64,000 bases of DNA, from NCBI GenBank assembly GCA_902572735.1, contig CACGGX010000009.1, positions 1 through 64,000 on the forward strand, in the 5' to 3' direction. The stretch's first letter is position 1. Each line of letters begins with the position of its first letter. Of this stretch, positions 44,344 to 53,279 are shown piece after piece. Below the pieces are notes generated by a model. It saw only the letters and a list, made by a program, of their open reading frames with translations, was not told the origin of the DNA and did no database searches. The translations under genes were made by a program, and so were the position numbers. The DNA is from an uncultured Alphaproteobacteria bacterium (GTDB taxonomy: Bacteria > Pseudomonadota > Alphaproteobacteria > HIMB59 > GCA-002718135).

Positions 44344-44890
44344 TTTATTTTTTATATTTCTTTATTGCAAGCAGAGTGAAGCTAATGATTTATGGACTAT
44401 TGATAAAAACATTTCTAGCATAGAATTTGAAGTTCCAGTTTTGTTTGCGAATAATGTCATTGGTAAATTTGATGAATTTGATGGTTTTGTTTCCTTAGAT
44501 TTGTCAAATCAAAATAATAATAAGGCACTTATAAATGTTAGAATTGATAGTTTAGATATAAATTACAAACGATATAAAGATTTAGTTCTTAGTGAAGTTT
44601 TTTTTGATGCTAAAAAATTTCCTTTAGGTCTTATTGATACAAATAATTTCAAATTTAAATATGAAGACAATAAAATTAATTTGATAGGTGAGTTAACAAT
44701 AAAGGATAAAAGTCAAACTATTCCTATTGATATTGAAATAATAAAATTAGCTAGTGAGTTTGTTCAGGTAAAAAGTGAAATATCTTTTTCTAGAAATGAC
44801 TTTAAGATAGGCACTGGTAATTGGAAAAACACAACAATCCTCAAAGATAGAATAAAGATAAAAGCAAATATTTTTCTTTTTAAAGAATAG
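44327..44890 (+). CDS. YceI-family periplasmic protein
   Basis: A 187-residue lipocalin-like protein (polyisoprenoid-binding family): DLWTIDKNISSIEFEV begins the domain, FDAKKFPLGLIDT and LIGELTIKDKSQTIPIDIEI continue it, and ISFSRNDFKIGTGNW closes it. A signal peptide (KVIFSLFFIFLYCKQSEA) exports it. The start is a TTG inside rnhA, supported by an AAGGA SD six bases upstream and the absence of any alternative start that keeps the signal peptide. Proximity to ispH fits isoprenoid binding but is not proof. Confidence 0.82.
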   Translation: MKVIFSLFFIFLYCKQSEANDLWTIDKNISSIEFEVPVLFANNVIGKFDEFDGFVSLDLSNQNNNKALINVRIDSLDINYKRYKDLVLSEVFFDAKKFPLGLIDTNNFKFKYEDNKINLIGELTIKDKSQTIPIDIEIIKLASEFVQVKSEISFSRNDFKIGTGNWKNTTILKDRIKIKANIFLFKE

Positions 44891-44911
44891 TTTTCTTTAA
44901 AAATATATTTA

Positions 44912-44931
44912 CTAAAAATTAAAATTTTTAG
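44912..44931. terminator. Possible bidirectional terminator between yceI and xylB
   Basis: CTAAAAATT and AATTTTTAG form a 9-bp AT-rich inverted repeat around AA. It overlaps the last codons of xylB and lies 21 bases after the convergent yceI stop. The A- and T-rich arms could serve both directions; stability is low. Confidence 0.3.
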
Positions 44932-46396
44932 CAATTTTATTATTACTGTTATATAAATCTTTCCAAATTGAATACCTTTGTAATAAAAGATCAATGTTAT
45001 CTTCGTTAGGTTCATAAGTTTTACTGATTTTTATTTCACTAATAATATTTTCTTTATTATCAATTGTATCATCCTGATACATAGCTAATCTTGCAACACC
45101 AAGGGCGGCACCAAATTCACTTTGCTCGCAAACACTTAATTTTCTATTTATTAGTGATGCAAGCAATTCAATCCAAAATGAACTTTTTGAACCTCCCCCA
45201 ACCATAAATATTTTATCGAAGTTATTATTAACTTTCAAAATAGAATTTATCCCGTCTAATATTCCAAAACTGACACCTTCAATTACTGCATACTGAAAAT
45301 CTGTTGCATTTGTAGTTGTTTTAATTGAATGAAGCGAACCTCTAATATGTGGATCGTTATGCGGGGTTCTTTCTCCAGACAAATAAGGTAAAAAATATGA
45401 AGAATTTTTTATAGAATTTTTATCATTATAAAATTGCTCTACATTATTAAGTGTATCAGCAATTGAAGTATTGGTAATAGCGCAAATCCAATCTAAACAA
45501 TTACTTGCACTTAACATAACAGACATTAGATGCCATTTATTTGGTAAACAATGACAAAAAGAATGTACTGCATCACCAGTATTACTTAAAAAATTTTCAG
45601 TAGGAGTAAAAAAAACGCCTGAAGTACCAAGAGATATAAATGATTGATTTTTATTTGTTATACCCATACCAGTTGCTGCGGCAGCATTATCCCCTGCTCC
45701 ACCCACAACTTTAACATTATTATTAAAATTAAATTTCTCTTTTAAATCTTTTTTTAAAAATCCTGTCTGCTCATTGCCTTCCACTAGATGTGGCATGTGT
45801 TTTTCTTCTAAAAATGAGCAAGATAAAAGCTGATTGGACCATTTTCTTTTTTGGATATCTAGCCATAATGTTCCAGATGCATCTGACATTTCAGAAAAAA
45901 ATTCACCAGTAAGAACAAATCGTAAATAATCTTTAGGGAGTAAAACTTTAAAAATTTTTTTGAAATTATCTATTTCATTATTTTTTATCCAATTTATTTT
46001 TGGTGCAGTAAAACCAGGCATAGTAATATTTCCTGAAATAGATCGTACATCAAAATTTTGTTTTTCAAATTCTTCACACTCTTGATGTGATCTCGTATCA
46101 TTCCAAAGAATACATGGTCTAATAACTTTTCCGTTATTATCTATTAAAGTAGCTCCATGCATATGGCCAGATATGCCTATGGAAATGGTTTGTGAAAATT
46201 CTTTTGGTTTTTTTAACTTTAAAACCTCTAAACATTTCATTGTTGAATCAATCCATTCTTGTGGATTTTGCTCACTAAAACCATCTTTTGGAGATTGTAC
46301 AGTGAGACTTGAATTAGCAGTGGCAAGGATGTTTTGGTTTTGATCAATTAAAATCATTTTGATTGATGAGGTTCCAAGATCAATTCCAATAAACAT
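44912..46396 (-). CDS. xylB: Xylulokinase (FGGY family)
   Basis: A 494-residue FGGY sugar kinase. GIDLGTSSIKMILID starts the N-terminal ATPase domain, GISGHMHGATLID carries the xylulokinase-type substrate residues, and FMVGGGSKSSFWIELLASL is the C-terminal FGGY_C signature. It would make D-xylulose 5-phosphate for the pentose phosphate pathway. Other FGGY kinases (for example for ribulose or inositol derivatives) cannot be excluded. It ends the Ldh-hydrolase-EamA-xylB run. Confidence 0.85.
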   Translation of the reverse strand: MFIGIDLGTSSIKMILIDQNQNILATANSSLTVQSPKDGFSEQNPQEWIDSTMKCLEVLKLKKPKEFSQTISIGISGHMHGATLIDNNGKVIRPCILWNDTRSHQECEEFEKQNFDVRSISGNITMPGFTAPKINWIKNNEIDNFKKIFKVLLPKDYLRFVLTGEFFSEMSDASGTLWLDIQKRKWSNQLLSCSFLEEKHMPHLVEGNEQTGFLKKDLKEKFNFNNNVKVVGGAGDNAAAATGMGITNKNQSFISLGTSGVFFTPTENFLSNTGDAVHSFCHCLPNKWHLMSVMLSASNCLDWICAITNTSIADTLNNVEQFYNDKNSIKNSSYFLPYLSGERTPHNDPHIRGSLHSIKTTTNATDFQYAVIEGVSFGILDGINSILKVNNNFDKIFMVGGGSKSSFWIELLASLINRKLSVCEQSEFGAALGVARLAMYQDDTIDNKENIISEIKISKTYEPNEDNIDLLLQRYSIWKDLYNSNNKIAKNFNF

Positions 46397-46445
46397 AGTA
46401 TAAATTTATAACATTAATATTTTAAATGATACAAAGAAATTAAAG

Positions 46446-47306
46446 CTACTTATAAGAATATTGAAATATAAATATTCCTGATGAAACAATAATTATTGCT
46501 CCTATTATTGTAAATATATCTGGGATTTCCCCATACACTAATAAGCCAAAAATTATTCCCCAAACAATAATAGTATAATTATAAGGTGCTAAAATACTAG
46601 CTGGCGTAACACTCAATGCTTTAATTTGTAAAAATAAACCAGTACAAAAAAAGATGCCCAAAAAAATAAAAAAAATAAAAGAAAATGAATGTAAAGGTTG
46701 CCAGAAAAAAAGTGATAATACAAATGTAATAATAGCACCTATGAGACCATTGTAGAACAACATAGTTTCATTATCATCATACTTAGCATTTAATCTTGTT
46801 GCTATTTGAAATAGTGAATAGAAAAATGCAGCACATAATGGAATAATTAGATAAGGATTAAATATAGTTAGTCCAGGCCGCATAATTAGAATAACTCCAC
46901 AAAAACTAACACCAATAGCTAACCAAGTAGCTGCATTAATTCTTTCTTTTAAAATAAAATAAGAAAAAACTAAAACTAAAACTGGGGCTAGAGAACCTAT
47001 TGTGTGAGCATCTGCTAGAGCTAAATGCCTAAAAGATAAAACAAAAAAGCAAGATTCACATACAGATAAAATACATCTAGTTATTTGTATCTTGTAATTG
47101 TTTGAAAGATAAAATTTTTTAACTTTATTTTTTTTTGCAATAAAAAAAGAAAAGATAAAACAAAAAGTAAATTTAACAAATAATAATACAAAAACAGAAT
47201 GATATTGAACCGCTGTTTTTTGAATTGTATCTAAAATACCAAAAGATAAATAAGTTAAAAGGGTTAAAATTATTCCATAGGTATATGGATTTGCTTTCAT
47301 ATTCAT
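46446..47306 (-). CDS. EamA/DMT family transporter
   Basis: A 286-residue inner-membrane protein with ten hydrophobic helices in two EamA repeats (first near FGILDTIQKTAVQYHSVFVL; second near SLFQIATRLNAKYDDNETML). DMT proteins move small metabolites, often as exporters. The start overlaps the upstream stop (TAATG), so it is coupled to the serine hydrolase. It is the only transporter in the catabolic region visible in this window. Confidence 0.85.
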   Translation of the reverse strand: MNMKANPYTYGIILTLLTYLSFGILDTIQKTAVQYHSVFVLLFVKFTFCFIFSFFIAKKNKVKKFYLSNNYKIQITRCILSVCESCFFVLSFRHLALADAHTIGSLAPVLVLVFSYFILKERINAATWLAIGVSFCGVILIMRPGLTIFNPYLIIPLCAAFFYSLFQIATRLNAKYDDNETMLFYNGLIGAIITFVLSLFFWQPLHSFSFIFFIFLGIFFCTGLFLQIKALSVTPASILAPYNYTIIVWGIIFGLLVYGEIPDIFTIIGAIIIVSSGIFIFQYSYK

Positions 47307-48496
47307 TAAAGATTTTTAAAGATATTATTGTAAAAATCTTTTTTTATATTCTTATCAGCATCTAAAATTTGCATCATTAAAACAGCTGATAAATTATTTG
47401 TTGGATCTGATAAGAAGTAAGTAGCGGCATATCCTGACCATCCAAATTCTCCAACTGGACCAAACTTATTTTGAGTGGTATTATTCATTAAAACTCTAAA
47501 TCCTAAACCCCAACCATACCCATCTAAATCATTTTCATAATCTTCATCTTTATTAGTATTAATTGAAGTAATTTCAATTGGAAGTAACTCTTTATTTAAA
47601 GAATTATTTCTCATTAATTCTAGACTTTGAGCATTAATAAGTTCTTTTCCATTTTTATTTTTACCATTGATAAGCATGGTAGCAAATTTTTCATAATCTT
47701 CAGCTGTAGAAAATAAACCATGACCTCCTCTGGAATAATTTTTATTATTTGTTGGATACCCATATAAAATTAATTTTCTTTTATCGTAATTTAAATTTGT
47801 TAGTTTTAATTTATCACTATTGTATTCAAATGTTTCAACTAACTGTTTATTACTATTTTCATCAATATAAAAATTTGTATCATTCATTTCTAAAGGTAAA
47901 AAAATATTTTCATTTAAAATATCTAAAATTTTATCTTTTGTTACAACTTCTATAACTCTAGCTAAAACATCTATAGATATAGAATAATGCCAATTTAAAC
48001 CAGGCTCATATAAAAGAGGTAATTCAGAAATTTTACTAATCTCTTCCTCCAAACTAGAAGATGGAGAATGAAATAGACTCCTATCTTCATATTCTTTAGC
48101 TAAAAAATTATCACAACTATTATACGTAAAGCCTGCTGTATGTTGTAACAGTTGTCTAACAGTTGGTTTATTTTCTAGAGAAGTTGTATTGTTTAAATTA
48201 CTCTCAATACTGCTAAGTTTTTTTAAATTTTTAAAATCAGATAAATGTTTATCTATAGTATCATCAAGAGATAAGAAATTTTTTTCAATTAATTGCATTG
48301 CTGCAAAACAAATAATTGGCTTTGTCATTGACCAAATTCTGTAATATGAATTTTTATTTAGTCTCTCTTTTAAACTTAAATCTCTATAACCAATTGCTTC
48401 ATGATAAATTTTATTTTTATGATTTATTATCCATTCAGCTCCATTACATCTACCAGCATCAATGTGTTTTTGAAAATCTAATTTAATATTATCCAT
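47306..48496 (-). CDS. Class C beta-lactamase-like serine hydrolase
   Basis: A 396-residue serine hydrolase of the beta-lactamase/esterase EstB type. The nucleophile motif SMTK lies at about residues 56-59 (IWSMTKPI), and NWHYSISIDVLARVIE is the second catalytic tyrosine segment. There is no signal peptide, so it is probably a cytosolic esterase or peptidase rather than a true beta-lactamase. Lies between Ldh and EamA genes; the substrate may be an esterified sugar or lactone, by context only. Confidence 0.82.
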   Translation of the reverse strand: MDNIKLDFQKHIDAGRCNGAEWIINHKNKIYHEAIGYRDLSLKERLNKNSYYRIWSMTKPIICFAAMQLIEKNFLSLDDTIDKHLSDFKNLKKLSSIESNLNNTTSLENKPTVRQLLQHTAGFTYNSCDNFLAKEYEDRSLFHSPSSSLEEEISKISELPLLYEPGLNWHYSISIDVLARVIEVVTKDKILDILNENIFLPLEMNDTNFYIDENSNKQLVETFEYNSDKLKLTNLNYDKRKLILYGYPTNNKNYSRGGHGLFSTAEDYEKFATMLINGKNKNGKELINAQSLELMRNNSLNKELLPIEITSINTNKDEDYENDLDGYGWGLGFRVLMNNTTQNKFGPVGEFGWSGYAATYFLSDPTNNLSAVLMMQILDADKNIKKDFYNNIFKNL

Positions 48497-48503
48497 AACT
48501 GGA

Positions 48504-49502
48504 TTAGATTAGACTCTTTATTTTTTCTATTAGTTCTGAATTGATTTTTCTTGGACCTTTATCTAGCCTATTCGTATGTCGTCGTTGTCCTGGTAAACGC
48601 ACACCATTTAAAGATGTCATTTGTTCAAAAAATTTCTCTGCGTGTTCGTTCCAATTTTTTCCTGCTATAAGTTCAGGGGATAAAGCCATAATAAATTCAC
48701 CTCCCCTTGCAGGGCCCCCATCATTATTATCTTCTTCTTTAGCTTCAAAACTAAATAAATCTCCAACTAGACCAGCAGCTAATAACTCAATCATCATTGC
48801 TATTGCAGAACCTTTATAATCACCAAAAGTGAGAAGAACTCCTCCATTAGCAATTTGAGATGGATCATCAGTTTTTTCTCCATCTTTATTTAAGCCTGTT
48901 CCAAATGGAACTTTATGACCATCTCTTGCTGCAACTTGAACTTCTCCCATTGCCATTGTTGAAGTTGCCATATCATAAACAACAGGTGTTTTATTTTTTC
49001 TTGGCCAAGCAAATGATATTGGATTAGTTCCAAATAGTGGTTTCTTTGCACCGGCTGGAGCTACACTTGGCTTATATGCAGTACAAGCAATTCCGATTAA
49101 GTTATTTTCTGCTAATGCTTCCGTTTCATGCCATAATGCTGCAAAATGATGCGTATTAGTTATAGTTAAAACACCAACACCATGTTTATTTGTAGTATTT
49201 ATCAATTCAGGTAAACCAACTTTTATTGAAACTGGGGCAAAACCATAATCTCCCTCTACACGAATTGCGTTTTGTGTAAGATAGGTATTTGAAGGCCGTG
49301 AAACTCCATTTACTTTTTTACTTTTTAGCGAAGCTACATAACCTGGAATTCGAAATAATCCGTGAGAAACACTTCCATCTCTTTCAGCATGTGAGACTGT
49401 AGTTGCTACAGAATCAGCATTGAAATGATCGCATCCATGGGCTGAAAGTGCTTTATATGCTAGCTCATATATATTTTCTAATTCTAATGGCGTGGTATTC
49501 AT
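48504..49502 (-). CDS. Ldh family NAD(P)-dependent oxidoreductase (malate/lactate dehydrogenase type 2)
   Basis: A 332-residue member of the Ldh/YlbC family. SHGLFRIPGYV, NTHHFAALWHETEALAEN with the catalytic His, FGTNPISFAWP, DMATSTMAMGEV and GDYKGSAIAMMIELLAAGL are the family blocks. Members reduce or oxidise 2-oxo/2-hydroxyacids such as malate, lactate, ureidoglycolate or sugar-derived acids. First gene of a four-gene reverse operon. Confidence 0.85.
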   Translation of the reverse strand: MNTTPLELENIYELAYKALSAHGCDHFNADSVATTVSHAERDGSVSHGLFRIPGYVASLKSKKVNGVSRPSNTYLTQNAIRVEGDYGFAPVSIKVGLPELINTTNKHGVGVLTITNTHHFAALWHETEALAENNLIGIACTAYKPSVAPAGAKKPLFGTNPISFAWPRKNKTPVVYDMATSTMAMGEVQVAARDGHKVPFGTGLNKDGEKTDDPSQIANGGVLLTFGDYKGSAIAMMIELLAAGLVGDLFSFEAKEEDNNDGGPARGGEFIMALSPELIAGKNWNEHAEKFFEQMTSLNGVRLPGQRRHTNRLDKGPRKINSELIEKIKSLI

Positions 49503-49517
49503 TTACTTTTATTGAAT

Positions 49518-49534
49518 AATTAATATTATTAATT
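49518..49534. promoter_or_regulatory. Palindrome in the 33-bp Ldh/FAD-oxidase divergent spacer
   Basis: AATTAATA and TATTAATT flank a single T, an 8-bp perfect inverted repeat ending one base before the ATG of the FAD oxidase gene. It fills half of the short divergent spacer and may be an operator. AT-rich palindromes also arise by chance in this genome. Confidence 0.3.
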
Positions 49535-49535
49535 C

Positions 49536-50906
49536 ATGGATAGAGGATTATTAGACAATTTAAAAGATATTTTACAAGAAAGAATATCATTTTCAGAAAG
49601 TGTCAGAAATAATCATGCAAAAGGTGAAGATGCCTATGATCCTGTTCTGCCTAGGGCAGTTTTGTTTCCTAACAATAACGAAGAACTTTCAAAAATATTA
49701 AAAATTTGCAATGAATTTAAAGTACCAGTAACTGCTTATGGCACCGGTACATCTTTAGAAGGTCATGTTGTTGGAAATGATGAAGGTTTTACAATTTCAA
49801 TGGAGAATTTCAACAAAGTTATTTCTATTAATGAAGCAGACTTTGATTGTCGTGTACAAGCAAATGTATCACGTGAACAACTAAATGAAACTTTAAAAGA
49901 CAAAGGAGTTTTTTTTCCAATAGATCCTGGTGCTAATGCATCTTTAGGAGGAATGGCGGCTTGTTCTGCTTCAGGAACAATGGCAGTAAGATATGGAACA
50001 ATGCGAACTACTGTTCTTGGTTTAACTGTTGTAATGGCAAATGGCGATATAATTAAAACAGGAAGTCGGGCAAAAAAAACTTCCGCAGGATACAATTTAA
50101 CAAACCTTTTTGTTGGTTCAGAAGGAACACTTGGGATTATTACTGAGGTTCATCTAAGGTTATCACCTATACCTGAAAGTATCATGAGTGCTGTTTGTCA
50201 ATTCCCAGATCTAGACTCTGCAGTTTTAACAGCACAAGAAATAATTCAGTATGGTATTCCAATTGCAAGAGTAGAATTATTAAATAAAGATCAAATGGAT
50301 ATAAGTATTAAATATTCAAAGTTAGAAAATTTAGAGAGCTTGCCTACACTTTTCTATGAATTCCATGGTAGTGAAATTTCAAATAAAGAATCAATTGATA
50401 TAGTAGAAGAAATTTCCAAAAATAATAATGGTAGTGAGTTTAAATGGGCAGCAAATACAGAAGAAAGAAATAAAATTTGGAAAGCAAGACATAATGTTTA
50501 TTATTCTGTCAAAGCGCAAGGTGATGATGTTAGAGTATACGCTACAGATGTCTGTGTTCCTATTTCTAATATCGTTGAATGTATAAAATTTGCAGAAAAT
50601 GAACTGCAACAAACTGGATTAAAAGCACCTATGGTTGGACATGTGGGTGATGGAAATTTTCATGTAACTATTGTCTACGATCCTAATAAAGAAAATGAAT
50701 ACAAGTATATTAGAGAATTTAGTAATAAATTAATTGATAAAGCACTAGAAATGGATGGAACTATAACAGGTGAGCACGGCATAGGTTTGCAAAAGAAAGA
50801 GTATTTGTTAAAACAACATCCAGATAATATTCCGCTAATGAAATTGATTAAAAAAAGTTTTGATCAAAATAATATACTAAATCCAGGTAAAATCTTTGAT
50901 CTTTAA
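49536..50906 (+). CDS. FAD-binding oxidoreductase (D-lactate dehydrogenase/GlcD-like)
   Basis: A 456-residue flavoenzyme. The PCMH FAD-binding domain shows TAYGTGTSLEGHV, DPGANASLGGMAA and NLFVGSEGTLGIITEV; the C-terminal FAD-oxidase domain includes VGHVGDGNFHV and TGEHGIGLQKKEYL, ending NPGKIFDL. Related enzymes oxidise D-lactate, glycolate or other 2-hydroxyacids to 2-oxoacids with electrons to cytochrome or quinone. It diverges from the Ldh gene, so both may act on the same hydroxyacid. Confidence 0.88.
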   Translation: MDRGLLDNLKDILQERISFSESVRNNHAKGEDAYDPVLPRAVLFPNNNEELSKILKICNEFKVPVTAYGTGTSLEGHVVGNDEGFTISMENFNKVISINEADFDCRVQANVSREQLNETLKDKGVFFPIDPGANASLGGMAACSASGTMAVRYGTMRTTVLGLTVVMANGDIIKTGSRAKKTSAGYNLTNLFVGSEGTLGIITEVHLRLSPIPESIMSAVCQFPDLDSAVLTAQEIIQYGIPIARVELLNKDQMDISIKYSKLENLESLPTLFYEFHGSEISNKESIDIVEEISKNNNGSEFKWAANTEERNKIWKARHNVYYSVKAQGDDVRVYATDVCVPISNIVECIKFAENELQQTGLKAPMVGHVGDGNFHVTIVYDPNKENEYKYIREFSNKLIDKALEMDGTITGEHGIGLQKKEYLLKQHPDNIPLMKLIKKSFDQNNILNPGKIFDL

Positions 50907-50916
50907 TTTATAAAAA

Positions 50917-51972
50917 TTAAATTTTTTGTAAATTTTTGTTTTCAATAGACTTATACATCGCTTCTAATATTCTTACGGTTTTTACAGCAAGCTCTCCATC
51001 AGAATGGTTTTTTACATCTTTATCAAGACATAAATCAACAAATGTATTTAATGCTTCTTTAGTACCATAACTAAATGTGCCACTACCCTCTTCTATATCA
51101 TAATTAATTGTTTCTCCGTTATTGAGACGTACAAATAATCGTTCTCTTTTTAATTCCATATCTAAATACAAAACACCAAGTGTACCATGAACTGTAATAT
51201 AAAAAGTACCTCCAAAATCTTTTGGTACAAATGCACTTCCAGAAAAAGAACCAGTTGCACCATTTGAAAATTTCATAGAAACTGCATTGGTATAATCAAC
51301 ATTTGTTGGTGAAGGCACAGATAGACAGAATACTTGATCAGGTTCAAGATGAGTAATCTTTAAAACACCTGCAAACATGTGTGACAATTGCCCCCAACCA
51401 TATCCTCCTCCTTTATTTGGATCTGACCATGTAGAAGCATGGGGTTGGAATGTATGATTATTAGACTCACTCAATGGTATCCCTTGAAATAAATCTGTCA
51501 AAGATGATGAAAAAGCTGCATCAACATGTTTTATTTCACCTATTTTTTTATTTATTATAATTTTCTCAGCCTTAGACATAAAATTTTTAAAATTAAAACC
51601 ATTTGGTATTAAAATATGTTTATTCTTTTTTTTTGCTAATTGGAGAAGTGTTTCAGCTTCTCTAGAAACTGTAGTCATAGGTTTCTCAATCATTACATGA
51701 CAATTTTTTTCAAGAGCTGCTTTGGCATTTTCAAAATGAGCATGATGTGGAGAAGAAATTATTACACCATCTAATTTTGATAATTGAAGCATTTCTCTAT
51801 AATTTGTTGATGCAAATTTAAAACCAAATTTATTTTTAACAAAATTTAATTGATCTTCTTCGAGCTTACATACACTTGTTAACTCAACTTCTTTTCTTTC
51901 TGCTAAATGTGGAATATGATTTTCTGTTGCCCACCAACCTGCTCCTATGACCCCAATCCTTACTTTATTCAT
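50917..51972 (-). CDS. Gfo/Idh/MocA family oxidoreductase
   Basis: A 351-residue NAD(P)-dependent sugar or inositol dehydrogenase. IGVIGAGWWATENHIPHLA is the Rossmann loop, MIEKPMTTVSREAETLL contains the conserved EKP, and GGGYGWGQLSHMFAGVL includes the later catalytic His. Substrate unknown; context suggests a sugar, sugar lactone or inositol derivative. Nine bases separate it from the mutarotase gene. Confidence 0.87.
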   Translation of the reverse strand: MNKVRIGVIGAGWWATENHIPHLAERKEVELTSVCKLEEDQLNFVKNKFGFKFASTNYREMLQLSKLDGVIISSPHHAHFENAKAALEKNCHVMIEKPMTTVSREAETLLQLAKKKNKHILIPNGFNFKNFMSKAEKIIINKKIGEIKHVDAAFSSSLTDLFQGIPLSESNNHTFQPHASTWSDPNKGGGYGWGQLSHMFAGVLKITHLEPDQVFCLSVPSPTNVDYTNAVSMKFSNGATGSFSGSAFVPKDFGGTFYITVHGTLGVLYLDMELKRERLFVRLNNGETINYDIEEGSGTFSYGTKEALNTFVDLCLDKDVKNHSDGELAVKTVRILEAMYKSIENKNLQKI

Positions 51973-51981
51973 TATTTGTTT

Positions 51982-52293
51982 TTAATCTAAATGCATTTGT
52001 AATGGCAATAAGTATGGAAAGTTTGTTTTTGGATCAATATCTACTTTCATAATGGGCTCCATATATTCAGACCATTTTTTATTAATTTCACTTTTAGATA
52101 TAAAGTTAATGGATTTTTTAAGATCATCAGTTTCAAAATATCCAAATAATTTTAATCCATATCTAAAAATATTATAATTTCGTAATCCAGCCTCTTTTAG
52201 CATTTGAACCATTTCTGGCCAAATTTCGTCATGTCTTTTTTTATATTCTTCCTCATATCCTGGCCGAATTTCAAGAATCCATGCATAGTTCAT
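51982..52293 (-). CDS. L-rhamnose mutarotase family protein
   Basis: About 103 residues of the RhaM family, which interconverts alpha and beta anomers of L-rhamnose or related sugars. YAWILEIRPGYEEEYKKRHDEIWPEM and GLRNYNIFRYGLKLFGYFET are typical. The ORF track starts at 52353; the ATG at 52293 begins the conserved domain and has an AGAGG SD (complement of 52298-52302) five bases upstream, which decides the start. Confidence 0.85.
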   Translation of the reverse strand: MNYAWILEIRPGYEEEYKKRHDEIWPEMVQMLKEAGLRNYNIFRYGLKLFGYFETDDLKKSINFISKSEINKKWSEYMEPIMKVDIDPKTNFPYLLPLQMHLD

Positions 52294-52370
52294 AAAACCT
52301 CTTTTCAAATAAATTATATGTATTAATTCTATAAACTTATAGGAAAAATTCAATTTTATAAAAAAAATAA

Positions 52371-53279
52371 ATGAAAAAAATAGCTATTGTTGATTCACAT
52401 CACCATTTATGGGATCTTAATTCTAATGAAACACATTATCCTTGGTTAAGTGGTAATGAAGAAAAAGCTTTTTTTGGAAATTTTAAAAATATTAAAAAAA
52501 GTTATTTATTAGTTGATTATTTAAATGATGCTAAAAATTTCAATCTAATAAAATCTATACATGTTCAAGCTGAACATGATGAAAATAATCCAATAGAAGA
52601 AACAAAATGGTTACAGAATATTTCTGATAATAATAACTTAAAAATCCCAAATGGAATTGTGGCATTTGCTGATTTTTCAAAAGAAAAAGTTAGTGATATT
52701 CTTGATCAGCATCTAGATTATAAGAACGTGCGAGGAATTCGACAGATTTTATCATTTGATAGAGATAGGCCTCAATATTCTCATGCAAAAAAGGATTATT
52801 TAAAAGATGAGTTATGGATAAAAAACTTTAAACATATTACTAATAAAGAATTATCTTTTGATATACAGATATATCCTCATCAATTTGATGATGCCGCTAG
52901 ATTAGCAAAACGGTATTCAGATGTTTTATTTATATTAAATCATACTGGTGAACCTTGTTTCCAAACAGAAGAGTATAAGGAATATTGGATGAGGAAAATG
53001 AAATCCCTAGCAGAGAATGATAATTTTGTTTGTAAAATATCTGGTTTAGGAATGTTTAACGCTAATTGGACTGTTACTTCTACCAAATATTTTGTTCTAA
53101 AGACAATTGAAATTTTTGGTATTGATAGGTGCATGTTTGGATCAAATTTTCCAGTAGATAAAATTTTTAATACTTTTGATAACTATTGGCATTCATATTT
53201 TGAAATAACTAAAAATTTTTCACAAAATGAACTTAATAAAGTTTTCTCAGAAAATGCAGAAAAATTTTATAGAATTTAA
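52371..53279 (+). CDS. Amidohydrolase 2 family lactonase (COG3618-like)
   Basis: A 302-residue TIM-barrel hydrolase. VDSHHHLWDL at the N-terminus supplies the metal-binding HxH, FILNHTGEP a later His, and RCMFGSNFPVDK the C-terminal metal-side Asp segment. Members of this COG include L-fucono-1,5-lactonase and L-rhamnono-lactonase, fitting the adjacent mutarotase and rhamnonate-dehydratase-like genes. It ends in a one-base overlap with the PdxA-like gene. Confidence 0.82.
   Translation: MKKIAIVDSHHHLWDLNSNETHYPWLSGNEEKAFFGNFKNIKKSYLLVDYLNDAKNFNLIKSIHVQAEHDENNPIEETKWLQNISDNNNLKIPNGIVAFADFSKEKVSDILDQHLDYKNVRGIRQILSFDRDRPQYSHAKKDYLKDELWIKNFKHITNKELSFDIQIYPHQFDDAARLAKRYSDVLFILNHTGEPCFQTEEYKEYWMRKMKSLAENDNFVCKISGLGMFNANWTVTSTKYFVLKTIEIFGIDRCMFGSNFPVDKIFNTFDNYWHSYFEITKNFSQNELNKVFSENAEKFYRI

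Noticed and set aside
47749-47955. Forward-strand ORF inside the serine hydrolase gene
   Set aside because: Low-complexity Leu/Tyr/Phe-rich shadow of an AT-rich coding strand.
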